From contig NC_090448.1 of the NCBI RefSeq assembly GCF_031143425.1, positions 336,529,177 to 336,593,176 on the forward strand: a stretch of DNA of 64,000 nt, given 5' to 3'. Under the pieces are notes generated by a model. That model had not been told where the DNA came from. It saw only the letters and a list, made by a program, of their open reading frames with translations, and made no database searches. Both the position numbers and the translations under genes were made by a program. The number at the start of each line of letters is the position of its first letter. Position 1 is the stretch's first letter. Positions 34,303 through 46,122 of the stretch are shown here, piece by piece. This DNA is from Pleurodeles waltl. Lineage: Eukaryota; Chordata; Amphibia; Caudata; Salamandridae.

Positions 34303-34774
34303 TCTCCATAGGTAATTTTAAAATCACTCCATCCTCACCCACTTCAAAAAACACAAACTCCAAACAAAGTTAAAGGGTAACCAAAAAGCAAATGGTTGTC
34401 TTTCAATCATTGCACATAATATCTCCATAAAAAACACGCCTTATGAAGCCCATTGAGTACTGCACAGCCCCAGGAATGTGGAGAATGACACGATAAAGAA
34501 GTATGCCACCTTGGTAGGTGAGGGTCAGTACATCCTGCAAAGGACAATCTTTCAATCGGTTACAACAGTGCAAATTGCTTTATTTTAATGTCACATGTGA
34601 GTTATCAGTTAAACCAACTAAAGAGAATATAAATTGACAGAAAAGATTAGCAAAGAATCTTAACAATTGAAGGACTGACTACTGCATCATTGACTGTTAG
34701 TCTAAAGGAAATGAATTATTACTACTACTACTATTAATATTATTATTGCCATTTTTTAATTAAAATGTACTTAC
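34303..34774. other. BSN intron downstream of the Gln-rich exon, no feature seen
   Basis: AT-rich sequence without recognisable coding or repeat content except short TAC/TAT runs near 34720-34745. The final BSN exons, which should encode the conserved C-terminal end, are not seen here and presumably lie outside the window. Confidence 0.6.
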
Positions 34775-35676
34775 TGCTCCGGTTTGGAGAGAAGCTAACT
34801 GTGGCTGCATGGGTTGTTTGCCTGCTTGCTGAGGCTGTGCAGGCTGTTGTTGCTGTGTTCTTGTTAACTGTTGCCCTCCAACTCCTTGCTGAGAATGCTG
34901 CAGTGGTGGTTGCTGCTGCTGCTGCTGCCGAGATTGTTGTTGTTGATGAGGACCTTGCTGTTGGTTTGCTTGCTGTTGTGAAGGTTGTTGTTGGGGGCCC
35001 TGTTGATTGGACACCTGTGTATTAGACGTCTGTTGATGGGAACCTTGTTGAAGGGGGACTTGCTGCTGAGAATTTGGCTGTGTAGACCCTGATTGCTGCT
35101 GCCTTGAAGGTTGTTGGTGGGGTTGCTGCTGTCTTGGGGACTGCTGTTGACCTTGCTGTTGCTGTCTTGTCATTTGTTGGGTCTCAGGTTTTTGCTGCTG
35201 GGGCGGTGGGGTCTGCCTTTGAGTTTTTTGGGGGTCTGATGTATGGTGGTAACTTGATGACTGTCGGGATGACTGGGAGTAGTCTGTGTTTGAATAGGGT
35301 GGCTGTTGAGGTTTCTTCTGAGATGATGGCTGTGAATGTGGGCGGGATTCGTGTCGACTCTGTTCTCTTGGGTGTTGCTTTGATGACCTCCTAGCTGATT
35401 CTTCATTACTGTGCCGTGATGAGGAGGATGAAGAATAATGTCTTCCTGGCTCTCCATGATGTCTTTGCTCTTTAGAAGAGGAGTGGCGAGATTGAGAATA
35501 GTCATCATGCTGCCACAAGTCTTCATCTGGAGGTTCATCGTAATCATGATATGTATGCTTAACTGGAGTTTTCTTCTGTGATGTAGAGGAGTGGCCACTG
35601 TAGTACCTTGATCGCTCTGAACGGGCTTCCCTTGGTTTATCAAACCAGTCTGTTTCCTCCTGACCCAAATGATATG
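34775..35676 (-). CDS. BSN: Bassoon, Gln-rich penultimate-region exon (partial gene)
   Basis: Bassoon is a giant scaffold of the presynaptic active zone that organises vesicle release sites. This exon is 902 bp. The acceptor is TTTCTGAAG with exon sequence starting CATATC; the donor is GGAGCA followed by GTAAGT. It enters in phase 1 and leaves in phase 0 with 300 full codons and no stop. The first residues, AYHLGQEETDWFDKPREARS, are a block conserved in bassoon (and similar in piccolo). A Ser/Arg/His-rich stretch follows, with HSYHDYDEPPDE-like and ARPHSQPSS-like blocks (here TYHDYDEPPDE, SRPHSQPSS). The last roughly 170 residues are dominated by glutamine. The human protein has a Pro/Gln-rich region at this place, so the newt-like Gln excess is a difference in composition and not in order. 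Confidence 0.95.
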
Positions 35677-36073
35677 CTTCAGAAATCAAAAATATAACAG
35701 TCAATCTCTCAAGCCTGATGAGTGAATGCACCTCAGACTGAAGCCATGCAACAAAATGAAAAAATGCAAGCAACGTATCACATGCAAAAAAGGAATTCCA
35801 GATGCACCGCAGACCCAACTCAAGTGCCTTCACCCCAACAAAAATAAACAAAGGATTACAATTAGTGAACAGTGTGCACAAGTGAAAAGTAACACTGCAC
35901 TATGATAACACAAAACCCCTCTACAGAAATGAAAAAAAATACAATGGGAAAAGGCACAAGACATGCAAACACAAGTTGCAATGTTGTCTTTATACATGAA
36001 GGTTTAAAATGTTTAACTTTGGGATAACAATTGTAAGCATGCTGTAATGGATATCACCACTGATAGTCTTTAC
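35677..36073 (-). other. BSN intron of 397 bp
   Basis: The donor is GTAAAG directly after GAAG at 36074; the acceptor is TCTGAAG ending at 35677. Joining gives the codon G|CA for Ala between VVSDSE and YHLGQEE, matching bassoon. It is very short for this region, where neighbouring introns exceed 25 kb, and it is the only repeat-free intron visible. Confidence 0.93.
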
Positions 36074-38303
36074 CTTCACTGTCAGAAACAACACAGTTTG
36101 AATCATCCATGAGATAACATTCTTCCTGCTTGTACGAGTGATTCCTTGGCACTTCTTTGACATGTTCTTGCACATCGGGTAATGAGTGACTGGAGCAGAA
36201 AGGGGGGCAGCTATCGGCATTGGCTTGAGGCAATGGTCCACCTGAAGATCGGGACATGCCTACTGACTTTCCTAAAGGACTAACAGGGCTTTCTTCTTCA
36301 GAGGCCTGGTTTCGAATAGGGGCACGACCTCTATTTTGACTCATACTAAGAGAAGAAGGTTTCGAGTTTGCCTTCTGATATCTATCAGCACCATCTCTCT
36401 CATAGGATTTACTTCTGTTATTAACTGCTTCACGACTTATGGGCTTATCTGTCCCATAACCAGAGGCAGACCTGGATCTACCTCCACTGTTGTATGACCT
36501 ATCATCTTCCTCCACCATATCCCTTCCAGATAAACCATAGTATTTTTGCTGTACATAGATATTCTTTTTTAGGCCATATGTGATCTCATCCTGAAGCTTT
36601 CTTCCTCTGGTTGCAACATTGCTGCTACTGCTAACAGAAGTAGTTACTGGATATGAAGCCAGATCAGACTCTACATCCTTGGCTTCTTCGATAGGAGAAA
36701 ATTTTGAAATCTTCTGCTCCATACCTTGCTTGCGATGTTTGCTGCGTTTGGATGATATAACTGCAGGGGCCAGGTTTTTGGATGAATGTTTCTGAACTCC
36801 AGTGCTGGACCCATGCTTTTCTGGCCGACCAGAGGACCTGTATTCATTATCCCCATAATAGTAGGATGAACTGCTAGATGTTCCTGACACCCTACCAATG
36901 TTTTCAGAGTTCCTATGGTAGTTGTTCTTCCCTCGATGGTCAGAAGTGTGGTGGTCATAAACATCTTCCTCAGATTCTTCTTCAGCCCTTGAGTAACACG
37001 TCCTGCCTGAACCATCATTTTCAACTGTCCCATTCCTTTCTTTATTGTGGCGACCATTTATGTTCTGTGGCTGTATATGTGATTGTGGGTGAATGTGAGG
37101 GTCATACTTCTGGTTCTCAGTCGAATTGGAGTTTTCTTTGGTTAGCTCACTAATATCTTCAATCACAACGTAGTTACGAGGAATATTTTGTTCTAAGTTT
37201 GTGTACAGAGAATCTGAGCCGTAGGTAGCTGAAGATGAACCATCCATTGTATTAATTCTCTCAGAGGGCCTTACTTCAGTGTGCTTGTACTGGTCATAAC
37301 TAGTTGTGACTGTACTATTATTGTATGCAACATCAGGAGCCGCTGAAGAGATTACCACAATGGGATTTCCAATTACTTCATAATTAGTGGGGATTTTTTG
37401 CTCTAGATCTGCTAATGTTGTCTGGCGAGGCTTCTGTGGATCTGCTTGAGCAGGAAACAGGGAATTTTGAGGTGGCTGCGAGGAAGATTGGTTGGAATAA
37501 GTGGTCTGAACCTGATACTGGTTTGGTGGCCGAAAACCAACATGGTTTTGAAGCCCAAGTTCAGTCTGGTAGCCTTGTGTTTGGGTGATAGTTTGCGTTT
37601 GGTATGCGCCTTGTGAAGAATAGTTGGAAATCTGCCTACTCTGAAAACCATTTTGAGAAATACCATTGCTTGAAACAGGATAATTGGATTGTTGTAATCT
37701 TGAATGTTCAAATGTAGATGAGCCATGTAGGATAGCATGCCCTGTTGGGTGCTGGTAAGAACTCTGAGTGTAAGATGTTGTTGTTGGGTACTGTTGTGTG
37801 GTTGAAAAATCTGAAAACTGGCTAAGTGGGGTAGTGCCAGGTCTTGAAAGAAGATTACTGGTTTCATAAGAGGAAATACGAAGATTGTTCAGCTCACTGT
37901 CAGACATATAATCCCTATTCTCTCCTAAGGACCTCATGTAGGAGAAATCTTGCCTTCCTCCTATATCCTTGACTAAAGACTCCTTTCTTTGTGTAATTCC
38001 CAGCTCTAAGTATTTAAGCTTTGCATCAATCTCTTTCTCTTCCTCATCAAGCTCTGCTTGCTGCTTCCGGAGCTTTGTGGACTCCTGCTCTACGATCTTC
38101 AGGTCACGATCAATACTTTTCAAAAGTCCTACTTTTGGAAGTTGTGCAACTTGACTTGCTGCTGTACTCCTTTGCAATAAGCTAGTCATATACATCTGTG
38201 ACTGTGCCTGGCTGGTAATAGGAAGATGAGTTTCGTCTGGAGGGGGGCTCGGCAGAGTTCGCTTCACTTTACGAGTCAATGTACTGGATTGTAATGCTGA
38301 TAT
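36074..38303 (-). CDS. BSN: Bassoon, large exon with third coiled coil (partial gene)
   Basis: 2230-bp exon, phase 0 at the acceptor (TTTTGCAG then ATATCAGC) and phase 1 at the donor (GAAG then GTAAAG). It encodes about 743 residues without a stop. From the start: ALQSSTLTRKVKRTLPSPPP; a coiled coil at residues of about 50-100 (STKLRKQQAELDEEEKEIDA, KLKYLELGITQRKESL); RDYMSDSELNNLR; a Gln/Tyr/Thr-rich low-complexity stretch; TLADLEQKIPTNYEVI; NIPRNYVVIEDISELT; SKRSKHRKQGMEQKISKFSP then IEEAKDVESDLASYP; DEITYGLKKNIYVQQKYYG; EEESPVSPLGKS; SSHSLPDVQEHVKEVPR. The choice of BSN over its paralogue PCLO rests on the GMEQKISKFSPIEEAKDVESD block and the absence of PDZ/C2 sequence after the Gln-rich exon. 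This is the only host gene in the window. Confidence 0.96.
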
Positions 38304-41079
38304 CTGCAAAACACAATATGTATATATTTTAACACAGGATATGCAAATTATCATGAGACCACAATAGTAAAACTAAAATGATTTGTTTTTAAGAAATAAT
38401 GAAAATACACAGACACTTTAAGACTGTAACATTTGGAAAATATTGGACTACTCTAGAACATCCTGGAGTAGCGAACACAACTCCCTGCATCTAAAAAATA
38501 ATTTCATAACAGCTCTGTTTAGACAATCTATCAACTGAGGTCGTGGCTGTAGGGGATGCAACTAAATAATGTCAGGTTGGGAATAGCCATCACAACCAAA
38601 GAAAGTTCAATTAAGTATGATACAGACTCTTTCCTCTATATTTCTGTGTGTCTGAGCCCTCTGAAAAAGCTTCAAGGTGACACGTTAGTGTTTTAATAAA
38701 ATACCTAAATAAAGGACCAGAATTTAATTCCATTAGGCCTGTAAAAAGGGGCAGCGGTAGGTGAGAGTACTGTCATCCATTTCTAAGTGGGCTACTATGT
38801 ATAACCGTTTTGCAAACGTCCACCTCAGTTCTGACTCTGTGCCTGATGTTAACCTGAAGGAAAGTATTAACTATGAGAATCAGTCTGACCAAGATTTAAG
38901 GATTTTTCTGTCTCCTTCAAGGTGGCTTCATGGAACGTGTCTGGACACAACTGACCATCTAGTTAACCATTTACTGATGCTTTCCCAGACTGACCCCGTT
39001 GTATACATCCTGCTTGCAAAGGCTTTCTGAGAACCATGAGACTTCACCCCTGATTTGATGCTGTAACATCTGAATCACTAGGCTACCATGCCTTCAAGCA
39101 ACATCTTGTTACAGAATAAATTCAGGGATTGACCACTCCCCCCCCCGCACTGGAGAGATCTACGCTTTAACTACTGTCAATGTACAGCACACCTTGGCTT
39201 TACAGACAAGTTCAGACATTTTAAATCTGGTACGTTTCATTCACAGCCATGTTTAGTCCTTAATAATCTCATACATATCTTGCTATTTCCAAATCCCGAT
39301 GCAAAATTCTCTGAGGACGGTATCAGCTATATGTAAAACTTTCCACAAGCTAAAATGATATTCATAAATAAATACATTCTCCTCCCTTCGGATTCCCACC
39401 ATGAAACTGCCACCCTGTAGCTATACATGAAAAAACTACTAGGTCAAAAACAGTACTATGTGTATTACTGTCTATCCTTCACCCACACACACCCCGTTGT
39501 GTAAGAGATGTTATATTTTTTCATATAAAAAGGTGTTTATGTACTATTGCCGGGTATTCAGAAGGCTTTAGTGCCCCTTTCCTTTCTTTCTTGGCAGGAA
39601 ATTATCATTGCTTTGATGGAATATTAGAAACTGAAGGTCCTGCATACGTAATATGAGGTTTAATTTACCAGTTAATGCTCACTTTACTCATTTTTGGGGC
39701 TGTCTCACCAAATTACAAATGCAAATCGTCATCATAGGACAGTCTCACTCTGCAGCAGAAATTCCAGAAGGGCTACCAATAGCCAGCAAGTCTAGCATCA
39801 ATAACTTATGTAAAATTATGAAAGAGGACGATTACCAGCAAACTACTGACTAAGGGTTAACAACATCACCATCTCTCTAGCCATCTATCTCAGATGAATA
39901 GAAGAGAAAATAGACACACTTAAGCAACTGGTTTGTATATTAATTCCAATGTAGAGGATCACAGAAAAGAAATAATTATCTTTAGTTTATAGAAAACACA
40001 ACCATAGGTTTTGATTCATCATTATTCTGTAAGTTTGTTAGGGAATATTGCTTCATATCCTCCATACTTCTAGTAAGGATCAGTCTCTTATTTCTCCTAA
40101 CTGAACTGACATGAAAACCTGAATTTCCCCTCCTCCTAAGGTGGTGCCTCTTGCTGTTGGTTCACCTGGGAAAATGAGAAGGTAGCACTCATTATGTGAT
40201 CACCCTCAGCAAAACTTCTCCCCTTCTCTTTTTCCCAATCCCTTTTTACAACCTAGACCACCAACTGGCAAAGTCCCTAACTCACCTGGAAAAGAGAGAA
40301 GGCAGTGCTCACCCCACATCCCTCTCTACATGGCTTAATCACTCCTCTCAGCTACTCTCAGGCTTTTATAGCAGGATCCCCAAGAGATGGTCCTCTCTTG
40401 GCACACACTTCTGCACTCTATTTGTTATTCCCATCTTCCAGGGATGTTCTTACCCTTCCACTCACCACTGACTGTACCCTGGGAAATCCTAGATCTTTCT
40501 GGCCATGCCCTTCCACCAGCATGAGCCAAAGGAAACATGGCTGTGGTGGTTGGTATGCTTGTCCAGCTCTCTTTGACCAAGAGCACTGTCTCTCTGGCCC
40601 TCCTTCCTTTAGTCTAGGCAGTTGGTCCCCAGCACTTCCTCCACCCACCCGCCCTTGGGAACTAACCATTGTTTGTCAGTGCCCCTGGGCAGATGTGTAT
40701 CTTCACCTCAATGTCCATATGAGTTAGATTATTCTAGGATGGAACACTAGCGGATGCATTTAAGTAGGAACAAGCATTACTCGAGTGTATCTGAGGTTGA
40801 GGTGTAGTGAATAAAGCTATTCTCCTCGTTATGGTCACCAGAGCAACCTCTTACATAAGCCCCTTTGGGCCAGAAGCTTGATCTGGAAGGTGCAGATAGT
40901 CAGCATTAAGAACTAAGAACATGGTTGATAAATTACTTTAAACATGAATGCTTGCAAGGACAAATACAACCAGAGTATTCAAGAATCGTATCATTATTAA
41001 CAGACAGCTGATGGAAGACAGGATGATTTATCACAATGATGAAGGTACAGGTAGCATCACAATATCGCTATGGCTCACT
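38304..41079. other. BSN intron, no gene recognised
   Basis: Intron upstream of the large exon. Near 38645-38715 there is CTGAAAAAGC ... GACACGTTAGTGTTTTAATAAAA, which resembles a decayed PLE terminal box followed by a polyadenylation signal. A C-rich run lies at 39139-39147. A pair of similar phrases (CACCTGGGAAAATGAGAAGG near 40165 and CACCTGGAAAAGAGAGAAGG near 40285) may be an old local duplication. No protein motif. No further BSN exon is seen up to 64000. Confidence 0.5.
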
Positions 41080-41440
41080 TTATGGCAGGATGTTCCCTTT
41101 CAAAAGTGGCTTACGATAGTTTATTGATGAGTTAATTCCAACTAAGGAATAAGAAAGGATGAGTTCCATTCTCAAAGTCCTGGGTGGAGATAGCTCCCAA
41201 ACCTTCCCCTTTCGCACTGGTTTGTAAGAGAAAGGATAACTGAAAATCTGACAATATAGGACTGGGAAAGAGGGCAACACTTCTTTGAATTCCTTGAAGG
41301 TATTTTCTTCCTGATTACCCCATTTTATCTGGTTAGGTTTGTTTTTCACGAGGAAGTCTGTGAAGAGACTGGTTATCAATACAAAAAAATGCTGAAAGAA
41401 TGCTCTCCAATATCCTACAAATCCAAACAATGCTCTTTTT
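41080..41440 (-). pseudogene. Ty3/gypsy pol scrap: end of RT and start of RNase H
   Basis: The minus-strand frame begins FGFVGYWRAFFQHFFVLITSL, matching the gypsy block FLGxxxYYRRFI at the RT/RNase H border. IKWGNQEENTFKEFKEVL (where W.xxCxxAFxxLK is usual) and LPSFPVLYCQ follow, and the frame then decays. It is isolated, with no LTRs seen nearby. It could be part of the same old gypsy family as Gypsy-1, but this cannot be decided. Confidence 0.7.
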
Positions 41441-43379
41441 TCTCTTTTGGTAAATGGTACAAGTATTGAAATGTACCCAGGACACGCACATTAGAGGAGT
41501 AACATAGGGCTTGCAGTACAGATTGTGACACCATAGAGGTCTCTCCCAACTGAAACAAGTCCCCCAGTCTACCACTGCAGAGTGGTAGAGCAGCCATGCA
41601 CTGCTTATCCGTACTTTCCCATTGCAAGCAATAGCAATGCCACCACTTTTCCTGGACATGTGTAGAAGTCACCCCTCTGGCAAGCCTACCAAGCCCTAAA
41701 GGCAGAGTGCAACATATGACACAGTCAGCACATGTCCTGACAGTAAAACACGCAAAACTACTGTTACACTGTGGAATGACTTGGTCGCTGAGTTGGCGAC
41801 TGCAGGGTTCCACAGTGACCACTCAGCTGTACTAACTTCTGAACAGTGCAACCAAAGTGGGCACTAGAAGGTATCAAACAGCTTGTTACATTAAGCCCGT
41901 CTTGTAACACAAGTCAAAATGTATTAACTTTTTGTAGCGTGCAGCTTTAACAAAGATGCTGCCTTTAAAACTCCTCTGCCTTCTGGGAGTACATGGGGCC
42001 TGCTCCAAGAGACAGCTTTCTGCCCTTCTGAAAAGGCCTGCCAATGACTATCAGGAAGGAGAATAACGAGGGATTGCAGGCCAGGGAGGTATCACCTCCC
42101 TGCTGCAGGAAGCCGCTTAAGTGTTAACCCCAAAAGGAAGGCTTCAAAGGAGAAGCCGCCTTTGAAGAGCAGATGTGGGACCCTGGGGAGTTGGGAGTGG
42201 GGTGTGGCAGGTGGGGGGCTGCCCCATTGTTGAGGAAAACAGGTTTGCAAGGGGAGAAGACAGGGGAAACCAGTTGCCAAACCGGTTTCCCCAGGGGTGT
42301 GTAGCTGTGAGGCAACCACATACTGGGGGTGGGTTAGTGAGGTCAGTACACCAGGAGAGGGGTCTCGCCATCTTGGGAGTGGGAAGAATGGTGCATCCTG
42401 GGAAAGCCAGATGCCACACTCCACAAGAAGTGGTCACCAGATGGGAGGAAACCTGTTAGCTCATTGGCAATCAGCTGCATCCTGCTCTGAGGTCTATTTC
42501 AGAGCATAAAGGGGGCACGCCTAGCATCCAGGTCTCAGATTAAAACTGACTTGGAAAAGTGACCTAAGAAGGACTGCCCTGCTGCACTGAGGGACCAGCA
42601 AAAGGGGGCTACACCTTCAAAGACTGCACCTGCTAGACTAGCGAAGAGAAGGAGACGGTGCCTGCTGTGGTCTGCTCAAAGAAGGAGTTGTCTCCAGAAC
42701 CCAGTCAAGCCACGAGTATCCAAGGGCTAGCCGACTGGCCTCCTGTTCGCAGCACAGGGACACAACAGTTGAAGAAGCCTTCAGGGAAAAGTTGGTATTC
42801 CAAAGTCTTCAAGGCGCTGCCACCGCTGCCGTACAGCAGCGAGGACCAAGACCCAACGCACAGAGTTGCACCCGAGTTTGTTGAGCCTGAGAGTGCTGTT
42901 GGAGAGTTGCTGAGACCCTCAGAAGGAAAGTTATCAACCCAGGAAAGATTGGCCCATGACCACGTCAATGGGCGACTGTTAGTCCAGTGGTGAATGGACT
43001 TCGGCCAGACCGGAGAGGGCTTTGTAGGAAATCCCAACCGGGAACCCCTACCCATCTTAATGGACCGAGGAATCCCTGCAGGAAGTCCCCCACGACTTCG
43101 CATCAACAGTATCCTTAGATCATCCTCAACATTCAGAATCAGGACCCCTCCATAGAAATCCATTGAAAGCCCAATAATGTGCCTGGAACTCTTGAAGGAC
43201 TGCTTCTCCTGTGAAGGTAACTGTTCTTGAGGACCTTGCTGGTGCCCTTGACTAGCTCTCTGTCGGAGTTGGTTGCCCCAAGTACTTCTAACCGACCGCA
43301 TTAACACTTACCAAAGTTTCCTAACTGAGTGAGATTTATTATGACTGTAGGCATTATATCAGGTAGAGAGCAATCGGTT
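41441..43379. other. BSN intron, unassigned
   Basis: Several overlapping frames (41415-41822, 42092-42509, 42705-43307) have no recognisable motif. The 41930-43310 segment has a moderately GC-rich composition with A/G-rich CTGCACTGAGGGACC-type phrases reminiscent of a retroelement LTR or leader, but no termini or duplication were found. Confidence 0.4.
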
Positions 43380-44355
43380 ATCTTTGAGGATTTTGATTCC
43401 TGGTATTCTTCTCTGCCATGTGATGTCCTGACAGGGGTAGTCGCTTAGCCCATCGCTTTCTAATATTTATGTGGCTCCCTCGTCGAAGTTGATCAAGTTG
43501 TACGGTTTTTCAACCATCTGTAACAATGATGACACTCAGCACGTAGTGTCAATTACAAATGAGGTCAAAGAGGTGGCAAATTGATTAAATAAGTGCATGA
43601 GTGCAATATTTAGCTGGATGAGTAATCACTGCTTAAAGTTAAACTCAGAAAAAACAGAGGTTTTACTATTTGAGAAGGACATCTCATTCTGGAATTTGAC
43701 ATGGTGGCCTCCAGAGCTCGGCACTCTCTCCATACCTGTCCTCAAAGTAAGGAATCTAGGTGTGATCTTTGATACACAGCTTTCATTTACTGATCAAATC
43801 AACAAACTAGTTTCACCTTGTTTTTCCTGCTGAAAAGCCTTAAGAAAATGTTTACAATTTATTCAGGTTGAGTTACAGAAGACTGTTATAATCTCTTTAA
43901 TGTTGTCCAGACTCGACTATTGTAATGCCCTGTATATGGGCATTCAACAAGGTTCTTTGAATAAATTGCAGAGGCTGCAAAATGCAGCAGCAAGGCTTCT
44001 TATGAAGATCCCAACATTTCAATTGTTTTCCAGGGCTATAGAGTAGCTACATTGGCTTCCAGTGAAATAGAGAGTTACTTTGTAAGCATTGTGTACAGCT
44101 CAAAAAGTACACCATGACTCTGGCCAAAATTATTTAAAGAAAACATTTCGTTCACACATCCCAGACACTTGCGTTCCAAAACAGCTAAACAGGCGACTAT
44201 CCCAGAGATGAAGAAAGTTTCTTTGGTAAATAGAAATTTTGTCTATTCCTCTTCCCGTCTTTGGAATAGACTGCCCAGGTACCTTAGAGGACAATCGGAT
44301 TTGAGCATCTTTAGGAAGCAGTTAAAAACCTGGCTGTTTTCTATCACACTGTAGC
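43380..44355 (+). pseudogene. Old L2/CR1-like LINE fragment
   Basis: The frame at 43597-43833 contains HCLKLNSEKTEVLLFEK, then VRNLGVIFDTQLSF. Further on come LSRLDYCNALYMG and LQNAAARLL near 43905-43995, LHWLPVK near 44052, and SRLWNRLPRYLRGQ near 44255-44290. The order is that of the L2/CR1 C-terminal half. Many stops; 5'-truncated near the RT catalytic box. It ends just before the DIRS-2 terminus. Confidence 0.85.
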
Positions 44356-44404
44356 ACGACCGCTCCTCAGTCTTCCAGACCTTAGCACCAAGACGCCTTC
44401 CGGC

Positions 44405-44690
44405 ATTTGTTGCGGTGTACAAGTTACTTACCTTTGGTAACAATATATCTGGTAGAGACATATTCTAGTTGCAGATCCTTACCTTTAGAATTCCCCCAGG
44501 CGTCAAACTGGATCCGGAGACTTTTTCTTCGATCAGTACCTCTGCGCGCCGTCAGGTGGCATCGGTCGACTCTGCGGGCATCGGTGGCGTTGTGTTTGCC
44601 TTGATGACGTCACGGTCGTATATAGGTACCACCCCGGTGCACTGACGTCAGTTTCTTTTCACAACCTTACACGCCAGAAGCGCAGAGCAA
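44405..44690. repeat. DIRS-2 left inverted terminal repeat
   Basis: Contains CCCCAGGCGTCAAACTGGAT, CCGGAGACTTTTTCTTCGA, CGCCGTCAGGTGGCAT and a TGACGTCA-rich end. It pairs with 51385-51580. Confidence 0.88.
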
Positions 44691-44729
44691 TGAAGAATAC
44701 TGATAGCGGTGTGCCAAAGATAGGGCCCT

Positions 44730-46122
44730 TTAAGGAACGTTCCTGCCCCTAGAAATCAGTTTGCAGAGCAGGGAGGATGGGCGGGTTGGTAAGGAAACTC
44801 CAAAGCGCCAAACAGCTGACATTGCACGTTCTCTGAGGAGGCAAAGAGATCTAACCAAGGATCTCCCCACTGCTGAAAGAGACCTTGCGTCACCTCCGTG
44901 ATCGACTATGCATCGTCTGCTGATTTTGTCTGCTCTGGTGTTCAAGGAATCCGCCAGATGTTGAACCACCAGGGAAATATCTTGATGTCCCAGCCAAGTC
45001 CAGAGACAAAGGGCCTCTTGACAAAGAGTCCACAACCCCACTCCGCCCTGTTTGTTGCAGTACCACATGGCGGTGGTGTTGTCCGTGAACAGTGAGAGAG
45101 GGAAGAAATACTTTCAATGCTAGTCGAATCGCACAGAGCTCCAATAGATTAATATGAAGCCCGGATTACGCTGGAGACCAGAGGCCTCTGATCTCTGCCT
45201 CTACCATGTGGCCGCACCATCCCAGGAGTGATGCATCTGTCACTACTGTGAGGTCTGGTTGGGGAAAGGAGAGGGATCGGCCCTCGACCCAATCTTGATT
45301 CGTTAGCCACCACTGAAAATCTGGACTTTGTCGGAGAGTCTTCCCTGATGCTGCACCCACTGGAACTTCAGGTCCCACTGCAGAGCCCGCATATGCCATT
45401 TGGCCTTTTGAACTAGCAGGATGAGGGAGGCCATGAGGCCCAGCAGCCTCAGAGTAATTCTCACCGAAATCCAGAACAGAGGCTGGAACATTGGTATCAT
45501 AGCCTGAATGTCCTGGACTCGCTTTTCAGGAGGATAAGCCTGAAACTGCACTGTGTCCAGAACAGCTCCTATGAAAGGGAGTGTCTGAGAAAGAGTCAGG
45601 TGTGACTTCGGCATGTTTAGAGTGAACCCCAGCGAATGCAAGAGGTTTGCTGTAGTCTAGAGGTGCAAGACGACTTTCTGGGGCGTATCCGCCTTCAACA
45701 GCCAGTCGTTGAGGTAGGGGGAAGACTGGGACCCCTAACTACCGCAGATGAGTTGCAACCACTACAATCACCTTCGTGAACACCCGAGTGGCGCTGGTAG
45801 GGTCAAAGAGGAGCATGGCAACTGAAAGTGCTCATGGCCTACCACAAATCTTAGGTAAGGTCGGTGGGCCGGCGAGACATTGAATGTGGAAGTATGCGTC
45901 CTGCAAGTCCAACGACACCATCCAGTCTCCCAGGTCCAGGGCAGATAAGACCTGAGCCAATGTCAGCATCTTGAACTTCTCCTTTTTGAGGAAGAGATTG
46001 AGGCACAGAAGATCTAAGATAGGACGAAGACCCTTGTCCTTCTTTGGCATCAGAAAGTAACAGGAATAACAACCACAACCTACTTCTGATGCAGGGACCC
46101 TCTCTATAGCTCCTTTGGCCAA
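44730..46122 (-). pseudogene. DIRS-2 pol: reverse transcriptase and RNase H (broken)
   Basis: The start near 46122 gives AIERVPASEVGCGCYSCYFL, then PKKDKGLRPILDL and SLDLQDAYFHIQ (motif A with both key residues). Motif C reads YLNDWLLKAD near 45720-45690, so the first catalytic Asp of YLDD is Asn. The thumb region HSLGFTLNMPKSHLTLSQ, then FIGAVLDT, lies at 45641-45550. RNase H has LTVVTDASLLGWCGHM (about 45265-45215), MELCAIRLAL (45144) and LADSLNTRADKISRR (about 44975-44930). Several shifts separate these. The protein would copy the element's RNA. Confidence 0.87.

Noticed and set aside
34765..35394. Open frames on the + strand rich in Val/Ala opposite the BSN Gln-rich exon
   Set aside because: Antisense shadow of CAG/CAA-rich coding sequence; the minus strand has splice sites and conserved bassoon residues.
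34775..38303. Assignment of the host exons to PCLO (piccolo)
   Set aside because: Piccolo shares several blocks, but GMEQKISKFSPIEEAKDVESD (given as two overlapping parts: GMEQKISKFSP, PIEEAKDVESD) and the Gln-rich region after WFDKPRE fit bassoon; piccolo would have a PDZ domain there.
42705..43307. 200-codon minus-strand frame in the BSN intron
   Set aside because: No recognisable domain and no conserved partner in the window; it may be part of an unassigned retroelement but cannot be supported as a gene.
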